Of a DNA stretch of 45,547 nt, positions 36,752 through 45,460 are shown piece by piece. The DNA is taken from NCBI GenBank assembly GCA_934597535.1, contig CAKTRT010000007.1, positions 1 to 45,547 on the forward strand, in the 5' to 3' direction. The translations under genes were made by a program, and so were the position numbers. The notes beneath the pieces were generated by a model. It was not told the origin of the DNA and searched no databases. It saw nothing but the letters and a program-made list of their open reading frames with translations. The stretch's first letter is position 1; each line of letters starts with the position of its first letter. The stretch is from an uncultured Oscillospiraceae bacterium (GTDB taxonomy: Bacteria; Bacillota; Clostridia; Oscillospirales; Oscillospiraceae).

Positions 36752-38200
36752 TCAAAACGCGCACTTTTCGCGCAGGAAGTCCTTGACCTCGCTGATGGGG
36801 ATACGCACCTGCTCCATGCTGTCGCGCTCGCGGACGGTGACGCTGTGGTCAGCCGCAATGCCGTTGGCCTCGTCGCCGACGGTGTCAAAGTCGAACGTGA
36901 TGCAGTACGGCGTGCCGATCTCGTCCTCGCGGCGGTAGCGCTTGCCGATCGAGCCGGTCTCGTCGTAGTCGACCATGAATTCCTTGGAAAGCTCGTTGTA
37001 GAGCTCCATCGCGGGACCGGCGAGCACGTCCTTCTTGGAAAGCGGCAGGATCGCGGCCTTGAAGGGGGCGAGTGCGGGGTGGAAGTGCAGCACGACGCGC
37101 ACGTCGTCGTTGCCCTTCTTGTCCTGGCCGACGACCTCTTCATCGTAGGCGTCGCACAGGACCGCGAGCACGCTGCGCTCCACGCCGAGCGACGGCTCGA
37201 TGACATAGGGGATGTACTCGACCATGTCCTTGCCCTCGCCCTCGCGGTAGACCATCTTCACGCCGCTGGTGTTCTGATGCTGCGTGAGGTCGTAGTCCGT
37301 GCGGTCGGCAACGCCCCAAAGCTCGCCCCAGCCGAAGGGGAAGAGGAACTCGAAGTCCGTCGTCGCCTTGGAGTAGAAGCACAGCTCCTCGGGATCGTGG
37401 TCGCGCAGGCGGAGGTTCTCGTCCTTCAGGCCGATGGAGAGCAGCCAGTTGTGGCAGAACGTGCGCCAGTAGTTGAACCACTCAAGGTCGGTGCCCGGCT
37501 TGCAGAAGAACTCGAGCTCCATCTGCTCGAACTCGCGCACGCGGAAGATGAAGTTGCCCGGCGTGATCTCGTTGCGGAAGGACTTGCCGATCTGGCCGAT
37601 GCCGAACGGGAGCTTTTTGCGCGTGGTGCGCTGGACGTTATTGAAGTTGACGAAGATGCCCTGCGCGGTCTCGGGGCGGAGGTAGACGGTGTTCTTCGCG
37701 TCCTCGGTCACGCCCTGGAAGGTCTTGAACATGAGGTTGAACTGACGGATATCGGTGAAGTTGTGCTTGCCGCAGGTGGGGCAGGGGATCATGTGCTCCT
37801 CGACAAAGTCCTTCATCTCCTGCTGGGAGAAGGCGTCGATGGGCTTGGGCAGCTCGAAGCCGGTCTCGGCGCACCAGTCCTCGATGACCTTGTCGGCGCG
37901 GAAGCGCTCGTGGCACTCGCGGCAGTCCATCAGAGGATCGGAGAAGCCGCCGAGATGGCCGCTCGCGACCCAGGTCTGCGGGTTCATCAGGATCGCCGCG
38001 TCAAGGCCGACGTTGTAGGGGTTCTCCTGCACGAACTTCTTCCACCAGGCGTTCTTGATGTTCTTCTTGAGCTCGGCGCCGAGGGGGCCGTAGTCCCAGG
38101 TGTTGGCAAGGCCGCCGTAGATCTCGCTGCCGGGGAAGACAAAGCCGCGGTTTTTGCACAGCGCGACGATCTTGTCCATCGTCTTTTCGGTGTTTTTCAT
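36752..38200 (-). CDS. glyS: Glycyl-tRNA synthetase, dimeric (single-chain) type
   Basis: A class II enzyme of 482 residues of the alpha2 type, not the two-subunit GlyQS form. Motifs: N-terminal [13 protein letters not shown], a cysteine cluster (CRECH, then CPTCGKHNF) in the insertion domain, [13 protein letters not shown], motif 2 [25 protein letters not shown], and motif 3 [15 protein letters not shown]. The C-terminal anticodon-binding domain begins near residue 380. AAAGGAG precedes the ATG. It is controlled by an upstream T-box and ends at a strong terminator facing aspS. Confidence 0.96.
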   Translation of the reverse strand: MKNTEKTMDKIVALCKNRGFVFPGSEIYGGLANTWDYGPLGAELKKNIKNAWWKKFVQENPYNVGLDAAILMNPQTWVASGHLGGFSDPLMDCRECHERFRADKVIEDWCAETGFELPKPIDAFSQQEMKDFVEEHMIPCPTCGKHNFTDIRQFNLMFKTFQGVTEDAKNTVYLRPETAQGIFVNFNNVQRTTRKKLPFGIGQIGKSFRNEITPGNFIFRVREFEQMELEFFCKPGTDLEWFNYWRTFCHNWLLSIGLKDENLRLRDHDPEELCFYSKATTDFEFLFPFGWGELWGVADRTDYDLTQHQNTSGVKMVYREGEGKDMVEYIPYVIEPSLGVERSVLAVLCDAYDEEVVGQDKKGNDDVRVVLHFHPALAPFKAAILPLSKKDVLAGPAMELYNELSKEFMVDYDETGSIGKRYRREDEIGTPYCITFDFDTVGDEANGIAADHSVTVRERDSMEQVRIPISEVKDFLREKCAF

Positions 38201-38236
38201 GGTGAATTTCTCCTTTCGGTACTTGGCTCAGGAGAT

Positions 38237-38474
38237 AAAAAACGCCCTGAGCCTATTAAAGTAGGCTCAGGGCGAACAAATCATTGTCCGTGGTTCCACC
38301 TGAATTCCCCGCTGGATGCGGGGCACTTCGTTCCCTTGTAACGGAGGGACCGGCGCGGCATTTCCGCCGCACGGCTCAAAAGCGCCGCCTTTTCCGTTCC
38401 GCAGGGACTTGCACCGGCCGTCCCCTCTCTTGAGCGGGTGAAAAGAAAAGACTTCTTTCTCACTGCCTTTTGTT
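38237..38474 (-). promoter_or_regulatory. T-box riboswitch leader of glyS
   Basis: On the minus strand the leader carries the T-box core AGGTGGAACCACGGACA (complement of 38285-38301), then a terminator with a 12-13 bp stem (38243-38255 with 38262-38274) and U6 (complement of 38237-38242). The bulge bases UGGA fit the tRNA-Gly end UCCA, which supports glycine sensing. Upstream GC-rich helices represent stem I and others; I could not fix the specifier codon by eye. Uncharged tRNA-Gly should favour the antiterminator and allow glyS transcription. Confidence 0.92.
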
Positions 38475-38480
38475 TGGGGC

Positions 38481-38509
38481 AGTATACCACGCCGCGCCGC
38501 GCTTGTCAA
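38481..38509 (-). promoter_or_regulatory. glyS/T-box promoter
   Basis: On the minus strand a perfect TTGACA (complement of 38504-38509), exactly 17 bp, then TATACT (complement of 38481-38486). Confidence 0.88.
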
Positions 38510-38529
38510 GCGCCGGAGGGGAGTGGATA

Positions 38530-38558
38530 TTGCCTTTTTCCGCGCGCGATGCTATACT
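38530..38558 (+). promoter_or_regulatory. Promoter of the LtaS-like gene
   Basis: TTGCCT (38530-38535), 17 bp, TATACT (38553-38558). It is divergent from the glyS promoter, with 20 bp between the two -35 boxes. Confidence 0.72.
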
Positions 38559-38607
38559 GCTGTATGATTCGTTTCGACTTGTTCACGGAAAGGGGCTTTC
38601 CTTCACC

Positions 38608-40485
38608 ATGCGATCTCTGTTTTCCATCATTCGTCCGGACGCCGAAGCGTCCAAAGGGCTGCGCCGCGCGCACCGCGCGTGGCTTTACGGCTGGCTGACG
38701 CTCATGGGCATCGGGCTTGGGCTGATCTCGCTGATGCTCTCCGCCTATTCCTACGCGCCGCTGAACAACCTGTATCTGCTTTTTTCCTATTTCCGCCTGC
38801 CGCTGCTGCTGGCGCTGAATCTCTTTGTGCCGGTGCTGCTGGTCTATCTCGGCTTTTTCCTGTTCCGCCGCCCGTGGGCGGCATATCTGACCGCGGCGAT
38901 CCCATGCCTTGCCCTTTCGCTCGGCAGCTACTATAAAACGCAGCTGCGCGGCGATCCCGTGCTCGCCACCGACCTGCGCATCCTGCGCACGGCGGGCGGC
39001 ATCGTGGGACACTACACGCTTGAGCTGACAAGGCCCGTGCTCGCGGCGCTCGCGCTCGCGCTTATCATGCTGCTCTTTTCCATTCTTCTGATGCGCAAGG
39101 AGCCGCTGCGTCTCCGCACGCGCGTTCTCGGCGCGCTTGGCTGCCTTGCGCTCGCGCTGGGCGCGTATTTCACCGTCTACACCGACGCGGACATTTACAC
39201 GCAGAAGACGGCGAACAACAGCTTCATCAACCCCTGGTCGGACGTGGAGGTCTACGTGTCCAAGGGCACGGTCTACTCCTTTGTCTACAGCGTGCAGGAG
39301 ATGTTCCCCGACCCGCCCGAGGGCTACAGCGAAAAGGAGGCGCGCGCAGTGCTCGCGCAGTACGAAACAGCGGACATCTCGGAGGAGGAAAGGGTCACGG
39401 TCGTCGGCATCATGCTCGAGGCGTTCTGCGATCTGACGGACTATCCCGCGCTGGCGGACATCCCCGCCGTGGCGGAGGTCTACGCCCCCCTGCACGGGCT
39501 GGAGGCGCGCAGCGTATCAGGCCGTCTGCTGACGAACATCTTCGCGGGCGGCACGACGGATACCGAGTGGGGCTTCCTCACCGGCTACAGCCGCCACGAG
39601 GACTTCCGCTCCAGCACCGACTCCTACATCTGGTACTTCAAGTCGCAGGGCTATGACACGCTTTACCGCCACCCCGGCTACGGCTGGTTCTATAACCGGC
39701 AGAACGTGAACGAATACCTCGGCTTTGATGAGAGCGCCTTTACTGACAGCGGCTTCGGTGAGCTGGTCGATCCCATGGCGGCGGTGTTCCACTCCGACGG
39801 CGTGCTGGTGGATTATCTGCTGCGCGACCTTGACGCGCAGCGCGAGGACGGCGACCCGCTGTTCCTCTTCTCCGTATCGTACCAGAATCACGGGCCGTAC
39901 TCGTCGGAGTCCTGCGCGCGGGAATACGTCACGCCCGCCGCGACCGGATGGTCGCAGGAGAGCTGCTGCATTCTGAACAATTACCTTGCCGGCGTGAGCG
40001 AGACGATCGGTGAGATGCGCCGTTTGGCTGACGCGCTGGAGCAGCGGGACGAGCCGGTGGTGTTTGTGTTCTTCGGCGACCACAAGCCGTGGCTCGGCAA
40101 CGGCAGCAGCGTATACGCTGAGATGGGCATCGACCTTGACACCGGGACGCTCGACGGCTTCTATAACTACTACGCAACGCCCTACGCCATCTATGCCAAC
40201 AGCGCGGCAAAGCGCGCGCTCGGCGCGGACTTCACCGGCGATGGCGGCGATTTCTCTCCCTGCTACCTGATGCAGCGCGTCTTTGACGAATGCGGCTGGG
40301 AGGGCAGCGCCTTTATGCAGCTCCAGCGCGAGATGTATGACGTGACGCCGCTGCTGCACACGCGCGGCTGGTTTTTGAAGGACGGCGCGCTGACAGGCAG
40401 CCTCAGCGAAGATGAATTTGCGCTTTACCACCACTATCTGTACGCCCAGTATTACCGCGAGCAGCACTTTACCGCGGCAGGATGA
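38608..40485 (+). CDS. LtaS-family sulfatase-fold membrane enzyme (phosphoglycerol transferase-like)
   Basis: The 625-residue protein has about five TM helices in the first 210 residues and an extracellular alkaline-phosphatase-superfamily domain. Probable catalytic features are the metal-binding glutamate in GIMLEAFCD, the nucleophile threonine in FAGGTTDTEWGFLTG, and the metal site FFGDHKPWLG. This is the layout of lipoteichoic acid synthase and related polyglycerolphosphate enzymes. The ATG at 38608 follows GGAAAGGGG; longer in-frame versions run back over the promoter. It is followed after 20 bp by a GH3 lipoprotein gene. Whether the organism makes LTA cannot be told from the sequence. 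Confidence 0.88.
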   Translation: MRSLFSIIRPDAEASKGLRRAHRAWLYGWLTLMGIGLGLISLMLSAYSYAPLNNLYLLFSYFRLPLLLALNLFVPVLLVYLGFFLFRRPWAAYLTAAIPCLALSLGSYYKTQLRGDPVLATDLRILRTAGGIVGHYTLELTRPVLAALALALIMLLFSILLMRKEPLRLRTRVLGALGCLALALGAYFTVYTDADIYTQKTANNSFINPWSDVEVYVSKGTVYSFVYSVQEMFPDPPEGYSEKEARAVLAQYETADISEEERVTVVGIMLEAFCDLTDYPALADIPAVAEVYAPLHGLEARSVSGRLLTNIFAGGTTDTEWGFLTGYSRHEDFRSSTDSYIWYFKSQGYDTLYRHPGYGWFYNRQNVNEYLGFDESAFTDSGFGELVDPMAAVFHSDGVLVDYLLRDLDAQREDGDPLFLFSVSYQNHGPYSSESCAREYVTPAATGWSQESCCILNNYLAGVSETIGEMRRLADALEQRDEPVVFVFFGDHKPWLGNGSSVYAEMGIDLDTGTLDGFYNYYATPYAIYANSAAKRALGADFTGDGGDFSPCYLMQRVFDECGWEGSAFMQLQREMYDVTPLLHTRGWFLKDGALTGSLSEDEFALYHHYLYAQYYREQHFTAAG

Positions 40486-40505
40486 CCGCAAAAGGAGGAC
40501 TCACC

Positions 40506-41684
40506 ATGAAAAAACGATTGACGGCGCTGCTGCTGGCGCTTATGCTGCTGCTTTCCGCCTGCGGCGCGGAGAAAACGGACGATACGCCCGTGCAGCCGAA
40601 TGATCCCGTTCCCACGACGCAGCCGGACGATCCCACGCCCGAGCCGACACCGGAGGAGCAGGCGGAGCAGCGCCTGCGCGAGACGATCGCGGGCATGACG
40701 CTGGAGGAAAAGGTCGGGCAGCTGTTTTTCGTCCGCTGTCCCGAAACGGGGGCGGAGGAGGATATCAGGACCTATTACCTCGGCGGCCTGCTGCTCTTCG
40801 GCCGCGACTACAAGGATGCGGCGGGGAACTGGCTGACGGAGGATGACTTCACCGCGGCGCTTACGTCCTATCAGGACGCAGCAAGCATTCCGCTCTTCAT
40901 CGGCAGCGACGAGGAGGGCGGCACGGTCACGCGCGCGAGCCGGAACCCAAACCTCTTTTCCGAAAAGCTCGCCTCGCCGCAGTCGCTCTATGCCGCGCTG
41001 GGGCTGGACGGGCTGGTGCAGAAAACGGAGGAATACAACCGCCGCCTCTGCGCCCTCGGCGTGAATGTGAACTTCGCCCCCGTGTGCGACGTTTCAACGA
41101 ACCCCGATAATTTCATCTACGACCGCGCCTTCGGGCAGGACGCACAGGCCACGGCGGACTACATTTCCCGTGTCGTGCCCGTCTATGAGGAAGCGGGCGT
41201 CGCGTGCGTTCTGAAGCACTTTCCCGGCTACGGCAACAATGCCGACACGCACACGGGCGTCGCCATCGACGCGCGCCCATATACAACGTTCGAGCAGTCC
41301 GACCTCGTCCCCTTTGAAGCGGGCATCGCGGCGGGCGCGCCGTTTGTGCTCGTGAGCCACAACGTCGTCGAGTGCATGGACAGCGCCTATCCCGCCTCGC
41401 TCTCGCAGAAGGTGCATGCGCTGCTGCGCGACGAGCTGGGCTTTGACGGTGTCGTCGTAACGGACGACCTTGCGATGGATGCAGTCAAGGCCTACGCCGA
41501 CGACGGAAGCGTCGCGGTACTGGCGCTGCTGGCGGGAAACGACATGATCGTGACCACCGACTATCAGACGCAGATCCCGCAGGTCATCGCCGCCGTGCAG
41601 GACGGAACGATCGCCGAAAGCGACATCGATGCACACGTTTACCGCGTGCTGCGCGAAAAGCAGGCCCTCGGCCTGATCGACTGA
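40506..41684 (+). CDS. GH3 family lipoprotein (NagZ-like beta-N-acetylhexosaminidase)
   Basis: The 392-residue protein has a lipoprotein signal with the lipobox LSAC (C19), then a Pro/Thr/Asp-rich linker to about residue 60. The GH3 barrel carries GSDEEGGTVTR, the NagZ-type histidine loop KHFPGYGNNADTHTG and the nucleophile block VVTDDLAMDA, all fitting beta-N-acetylglucosaminidases that act on peptidoglycan fragments. Being exported and lipid-anchored it would work at the cell surface, as in some Firmicutes NagZ. The ATG is set by AAGGAGG at 40492-40498. It lies between an LtaS-like gene and alaX with short gaps, likely one transcript. Confidence 0.87.
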   Translation: MKKRLTALLLALMLLLSACGAEKTDDTPVQPNDPVPTTQPDDPTPEPTPEEQAEQRLRETIAGMTLEEKVGQLFFVRCPETGAEEDIRTYYLGGLLLFGRDYKDAAGNWLTEDDFTAALTSYQDAASIPLFIGSDEEGGTVTRASRNPNLFSEKLASPQSLYAALGLDGLVQKTEEYNRRLCALGVNVNFAPVCDVSTNPDNFIYDRAFGQDAQATADYISRVVPVYEEAGVACVLKHFPGYGNNADTHTGVAIDARPYTTFEQSDLVPFEAGIAAGAPFVLVSHNVVECMDSAYPASLSQKVHALLRDELGFDGVVVTDDLAMDAVKAYADDGSVAVLALLAGNDMIVTTDYQTQIPQVIAAVQDGTIAESDIDAHVYRVLREKQALGLID

Positions 41685-41695
41685 GGAGGAACGGT

Positions 41696-42841
41696 ATGGA
41701 AACAAAAAAGCTCTATTACGACAACCCCTTTTTGCAGCGCTTTGCCGCCGTCGTGACCGCGTGCGAAGAAGCGAAGGGCGGCTGGGCGGTCACGCTCGAC
41801 CAGACCGCATTCTACCCCGAAGGCGGCGGCCAGCCGTATGACACCGGCACGCTTGGCGACGTAAAGGTGCTGGAGGTTCACGAAAAAGACGGCGTTGTTA
41901 CGCACCTGTGCGGCGCGCCGCTCGCCGTGGGCGAAAGCATCGAGGGCGAGATCGACTGGGCGCGCCGCTTCGACCACATGCAGCAGCATTCTGGCGAGCA
42001 CATCTGCTCGGGTCTGATCTGCGCGCGATTCCACTGCGATAACGTCGGCTTTCACATGGGAACGGACACCGTGACCATTGACTTTAACGCCGACATATCG
42101 TGGGATGCGCTCGCAGAGATCGAGGAGGCCGCGAACCGCTATATTTATGAGGATCACCCTATCGACATCCAGCTCCACCGCGGCGCGGAGCTGGACGCGA
42201 TCGACTACCGCAGCAAAAAGCCGCTCGAAGGCGATGTGCGTATCGTTACGTTCCCGCAGGCGGATTGCTGCGCCTGCTGTGGCACACATGTGGCGCGCTC
42301 CGGCCAGGTGGGACTCGTCAAATTCCTCTCCGTGCAGCGCTTCCGCGATGGCGTTCGCATCGAGCTGTTATGCGGCGGCCGCGCACTGCGCTACCTTTCA
42401 TCCTGCTGGGAACAGAGTCTGCATATCGCCCAAGCCCTCTCCGTCAAGCCGACGGCAAGCTTTGCAGGCGTCGAGCGGCTGCTCACGGAGCTTTCCGCGC
42501 TCAAGCAGCGCTGCGCAAGGCTCGAAGAATCCGTCTTCGCCCAGACCGCCGCGCAGTACGAGGGCAAAGGCGATGTGCTGCTCTTTGAGGACGAGATGTC
42601 CGGCGACAGCCTGCGCAAGCTCTGCGACGCCGTAGCAAGCACCTGCGGCGGCCGCTGCGCGGTCTTCGCGGGCACAGACGGCGCGTACAAGTACGCCATC
42701 GGCCTTGTCAGCGGCGATCTTCGTGAGCTTACAAAGAAGCTCAATGCCGAGCTTTCCGGCCGCGGCGGCGGCAAGCCCAATTTCGTACAGGGCAGCGTAG
42801 CCGCTGCGCGCAGGGCGGTTGAAAAGTTTTTCTGCGAATAA
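41696..42841 (+). CDS. AlaX-type alanyl-tRNA editing protein (long form, DHHA1)
   Basis: The 381-residue protein is related to the editing half of alanyl-tRNA synthetase and should clear mischarged Ser/Gly-tRNA-Ala in trans. Zinc-site motifs H94-MQQ-H98 and the CCGTH block (C195, H198) are present, preceded by the TAFYPEGGGQPYDTG block typical of this family. A coiled region and a DHHA1-like C-terminal domain ending in a GGGKPNFVQG motif follow. There is no aminoacylation domain. GAGGAGGA precedes the ATG; the gap from the GH3 gene is 11 bp. Confidence 0.9.
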   Translation: METKKLYYDNPFLQRFAAVVTACEEAKGGWAVTLDQTAFYPEGGGQPYDTGTLGDVKVLEVHEKDGVVTHLCGAPLAVGESIEGEIDWARRFDHMQQHSGEHICSGLICARFHCDNVGFHMGTDTVTIDFNADISWDALAEIEEAANRYIYEDHPIDIQLHRGAELDAIDYRSKKPLEGDVRIVTFPQADCCACCGTHVARSGQVGLVKFLSVQRFRDGVRIELLCGGRALRYLSSCWEQSLHIAQALSVKPTASFAGVERLLTELSALKQRCARLEESVFAQTAAQYEGKGDVLLFEDEMSGDSLRKLCDAVASTCGGRCAVFAGTDGAYKYAIGLVSGDLRELTKKLNAELSGRGGGKPNFVQGSVAAARRAVEKFFCE

Positions 42842-42854
42842 CCTCCCACGCACC

Positions 42855-42938
42855 GCGCGGGGGTACGGCAAAGGGGCTATTCTCTTTCACAAAAGAGAAT
42901 AGCCCCCTTTATTTGCCCGTTTCCGCACAGTGCGGAAA
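42855..42938. repeat. Hairpin repeat, third copy; bidirectional terminator of alaX and ybaB
   Basis: GGTACGGCAAAGGGG (42862-42876), then a 15-bp stem with CTATTCTCTTT (42873-42887 with 42892-42906), a T-rich exit (CTTTATTT), and a 9-bp TTTCCGCAC/GTGCGGAAA palindrome (42920-42938). The elements follow the same order as at 36029-36095 and 36582-36644. The position between convergent genes and the U-rich exits fit termination of both. Confidence 0.85.
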
Positions 42939-42984
42939 ACTCCCGCCCGCGATGCGGACTTTGTTTTTGCTTGAAAAGGAAAAA

Positions 42985-43350
42985 TCAGAACCCAAACCCG
43001 CCGAGGCCCAGGCCGCTCGTGAGCGCGTCCATCTTGCCGCTCATCGCGTCCTCCGCCTGACGCAGCGCCTCGTTCACGGCAGAAATGATGAGATCCTGCA
43101 GCATCTCCACATCCTCCGGATCGACCGCCTCGGGCTTGATGGCGATGCCCGTGACCTCCTTCTTGCCGTTGACCGTCGCACTGACGACACCGCCGCCGAC
43201 GCTTGCGCTGAAGGTCTTTTCCTCGACCTCTTGCTGCGCCTTCTGCATATCCTCCTGCATTTTCATGATCTGCTGCTGCATCTGCTGCTGCTTGAGCATC
43301 TGGCCGCTGCCGTTGGAAAAGCCGCGGCGTGCACTGTAACCCTTTGCCAT
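42985..43350 (-). CDS. ybaB: YbaB/EbfC family nucleoid-associated protein
   Basis: A 121-residue DNA-binding protein. After a Gly/Ser N-terminus there is a long Gln/Met-rich helix (QQQMQQQIMKMQEDMQKAQQ), the core sheet with GGGVVSATVNGKKEVTGIAI, and the helix QDLIISAVNEAL. The Gly-rich tail ends LGLGGFGF. AAAGGAG precedes the ATG. It lies 15 bp after dnaX, the usual order in bacteria; recR, which often follows, is absent here. Confidence 0.95.
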   Translation of the reverse strand: MAKGYSARRGFSNGSGQMLKQQQMQQQIMKMQEDMQKAQQEVEEKTFSASVGGGVVSATVNGKKEVTGIAIKPEAVDPEDVEMLQDLIISAVNEALRQAEDAMSGKMDALTSGLGLGGFGF

Positions 43351-43365
43351 AACTGTCGTCTCCTT

Positions 43366-45093
43366 TTATTTTACTGTAAAATTGTCGAATTTACTGCCCA
43401 TGCGCAAAAGATCCTGCATTTTGTCGTGCCTTTTCGCGCCCGGCCGCTGTCCGACGAGAAAGCGCACGCGGATCTCCTGCCCCACCGCGCGCGAGGTAAC
43501 GTCGCTCAGCACATCGATCACCGCCTGCTGATCCAGCATATTTTTCTGCACATCCGTCGTGCAGTAGACCGTCAGCAGCCCATCCTTCACCTCTCCCTGC
43601 GCCATGCCGATGAATGCGCGCTTGTCGGGCGTCAGGCGGTTTTTATAGCTCTCCATCAGCTGGAGGAATATCTCCCCATCTCCGCCATTGCTCTCTCCTG
43701 CGTCCTGTGCGGGTGCAGGGGCCGTCGGTTTCGGCACTGCCGCCTTCGGCGCGGGTGCGGCCGGCTCGCCGTAGGGCGGCGGCGCGTCGTAATCGTCCGG
43801 CAGCGGCGGCTCGTCCCACGGAGGACGATCCTCCTCCGGCGCGGGCGGAGTCTCTGGCGATGCGCTCTGCGGCGCAGAGATCTCTTTCGCCGCAGGAACG
43901 GCGGCCGGTTTCGGAGCACCTGCCGGATGCTTTGCCGCAAACTGCACGCCCGCGGCGATCTGCTCTTCGAGCCGCGCGATGCGCGCGCCCAAAGCCGCCA
44001 AGTCGCCGGAAAGCGTCTCGTCGCAGAGCTTCAGCACGCACAGCTCCGCGTCTGTGCGGCGGTTCACGCTGAATTGGAGCTGCGCCGCCGTCTCCTGCAA
44101 GATCGTACAGAGCTGGATGAAGCGCGCGCTCGTCCCCTGCGCGCGCAGGCTTTGGAGCGTCGCGGCGTCATAAGCGCCGCTGAGCAGGCTTGCGCCCCCC
44201 TCGCCCGCCGTCGCGCTGATGAGCAGCTCGCGCGCAAGCGTCGAGAGCTCGCCAAGCACCGCGCCCACATCCTTGCCGCCATCGTACAGCGAACCAAGCA
44301 TCGCAAGCGCACCGCGCGCGTCGCGCGACAGGATCAGCGACATGAGGCGCGCAGTCTGCACGCTGCCGGCAAGGCCCAGCGCATCGAGCACAGCGGACGC
44401 GTCGATCACACCGCCCGCGGCGGCGCACTGGTCGAGAAGCGACAGCGCGTCGCGCAGCGCACCATCGGACAGGCGGGCGAGCAGCTCTGCGCCGTCTTCT
44501 CTGAGGTCGATATGCTCCTGTCCCGCGATGTAATTCAGGCGCGAGACGATATCCTTCGGTAAAATGCGGCGGAAGGCGAAGCGCTGGCAGCGCGACAGGA
44601 TCGTCGCAGGCACCTTGTGCAGCTCCGTCGTCGCCAGAATGAACATCAAATGCTCGGGCGGCTCCTCCAAAATCTTGAGCAGCGCGTTGAACGCGGGCGT
44701 CGAGAGCATGTGTACCTCATCGACGATATACACGCGCTTTTTCACCTGTGCAGGCGAATAAATGGCCTCGTCGCGCAGCGCGCGCACGCTGTCCACGCCG
44801 TTATTGGAAGCCGCGTCCAGCTCGACCACGTCGAGCAGCCGCCCGCTCTCGATGCCAAGGCAGCTCGGACAGCAGTTGCAGGGATCGCCGTCCACCGGAT
44901 GCTCACAGTTGACCGCGCGCGCAAGGATCTTGGCGCAGGTCGTCTTTCCCGTGCCGCGCGTACCGGTGAAAAGATAGGCGTGCGACAGTCGCCCCTCGGC
45001 CACCTGACGGCGCAGCGTGGAGGTGATGTGCTCCTGCCCGACCACATCGGCAAAGGTCTTCGGCCGCCACTTGCGGTAAAGCGCCTGATACAT
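43366..45093 (-). CDS. dnaX: DNA polymerase III subunit gamma/tau
   Basis: Clamp-loader ATPase of 575 residues. The AAA+ module contains Walker A GTRGTGKT (44-51), zinc-binding cysteines C63, C72, C75 and C78, Walker B VYIVDEVHML and the SRC sensor (ATILSRCQRF). A collar domain follows, then a Pro/Ala-rich linker (about 400-475) and a tau-like C-terminal domain. I see no obvious frameshift signal for a gamma form, though this was not checked exhaustively. The ATG at 45093 follows GGGAGG; a longer in-frame ORF extends through the SRP RNA gene and is rejected. Confidence 0.96.
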   Translation of the reverse strand: MYQALYRKWRPKTFADVVGQEHITSTLRRQVAEGRLSHAYLFTGTRGTGKTTCAKILARAVNCEHPVDGDPCNCCPSCLGIESGRLLDVVELDAASNNGVDSVRALRDEAIYSPAQVKKRVYIVDEVHMLSTPAFNALLKILEEPPEHLMFILATTELHKVPATILSRCQRFAFRRILPKDIVSRLNYIAGQEHIDLREDGAELLARLSDGALRDALSLLDQCAAAGGVIDASAVLDALGLAGSVQTARLMSLILSRDARGALAMLGSLYDGGKDVGAVLGELSTLARELLISATAGEGGASLLSGAYDAATLQSLRAQGTSARFIQLCTILQETAAQLQFSVNRRTDAELCVLKLCDETLSGDLAALGARIARLEEQIAAGVQFAAKHPAGAPKPAAVPAAKEISAPQSASPETPPAPEEDRPPWDEPPLPDDYDAPPPYGEPAAPAPKAAVPKPTAPAPAQDAGESNGGDGEIFLQLMESYKNRLTPDKRAFIGMAQGEVKDGLLTVYCTTDVQKNMLDQQAVIDVLSDVTSRAVGQEIRVRFLVGQRPGAKRHDKMQDLLRMGSKFDNFTVK

Positions 45094-45121
45094 CCGCAGC
45101 CCTCCCTTTTGATAGAAATAC

Positions 45122-45256
45122 TCCTCCGCATACAGCTGCGGGACCGGCGCCCTTGCGGCACATGGCTGGTCCCGCTTAATGCTGCTCGGTTCCCCGCCTG
45201 ACATGGTTCGCAGGCATCCATTGCGCAAGACCGGTTCCGCAGCTGTATGCGGAGGA
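45122..45256 (-). ncRNA. ffs: Signal recognition particle RNA (small bacterial type)
   Basis: The ends 45122-45141 and 45237-45256 are complementary over about 20 bp, forming the closing stem of a rod of about 135 nt. The apical part, complement of 45181-45202, contains GTCAGGCGGGGAACCGAGCAGC-like domain IV features: the CAGG and AGCAGC sides of the Ffh-binding internal loop around a GGAA tetraloop. There is no room for an Alu domain. It lies just upstream of dnaX, a common arrangement, and no terminator separates them. Confidence 0.93.
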
Positions 45257-45270
45257 GTTGAACAGATAGT

Positions 45271-45299
45271 ATTTTACTATACTTCTGAAAAAATTTCAA
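45271..45299 (-). promoter_or_regulatory. Promoter of the SRP RNA (and probably dnaX-ybaB)
   Basis: On the minus strand TTGAAA (complement of 45294-45299), 17 bp, TAAAAT (complement of 45271-45276), placing initiation close to the RNA 5' end. Confidence 0.72.
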
Positions 45300-45319
45300 C
45301 AGAAAAATGAAAAAGGGAC

Positions 45320-45348
45320 TTCACAAATCGAAAAAAGTATGTTATGAT
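45320..45348 (+). promoter_or_regulatory. Promoter of tRNA-Ala
   Basis: TTCACA (45320-45325), 17 bp, TATGAT (45343-45348); it is divergent from the SRP RNA promoter. Confidence 0.65.
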
Positions 45349-45378
45349 AATCCGCGCTGGGAAACCGGCATGATATTT

Positions 45379-45454
45379 GGGCCTGTAGCTCAGTTGGGAG
45401 AGCGTACGGTTCGCATCCGTAAGGTCGTGGGTTCGAATCCCTTCAGGTCCACCA
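45379..45454 (+). tRNA. tRNA-Ala (anticodon CGC)
   Basis: A full cloverleaf of 76 nt with encoded CCA. The anticodon loop TTCGCAT between TACGG and CCGTA gives CGC, reading GCG. The acceptor stem has the G3-U70 wobble pair, the alanine identity element. The T loop is TTCGAAT. Confidence 0.95.
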
Positions 45455-45460
45455 AAAAAT

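Noticed and set aside
38470..38607. Extended N-terminus of the LtaS-like protein
   Set aside because: The upstream in-frame codons overlap both divergent promoters and have no ribosome binding site; the ATG at 38608 fits.
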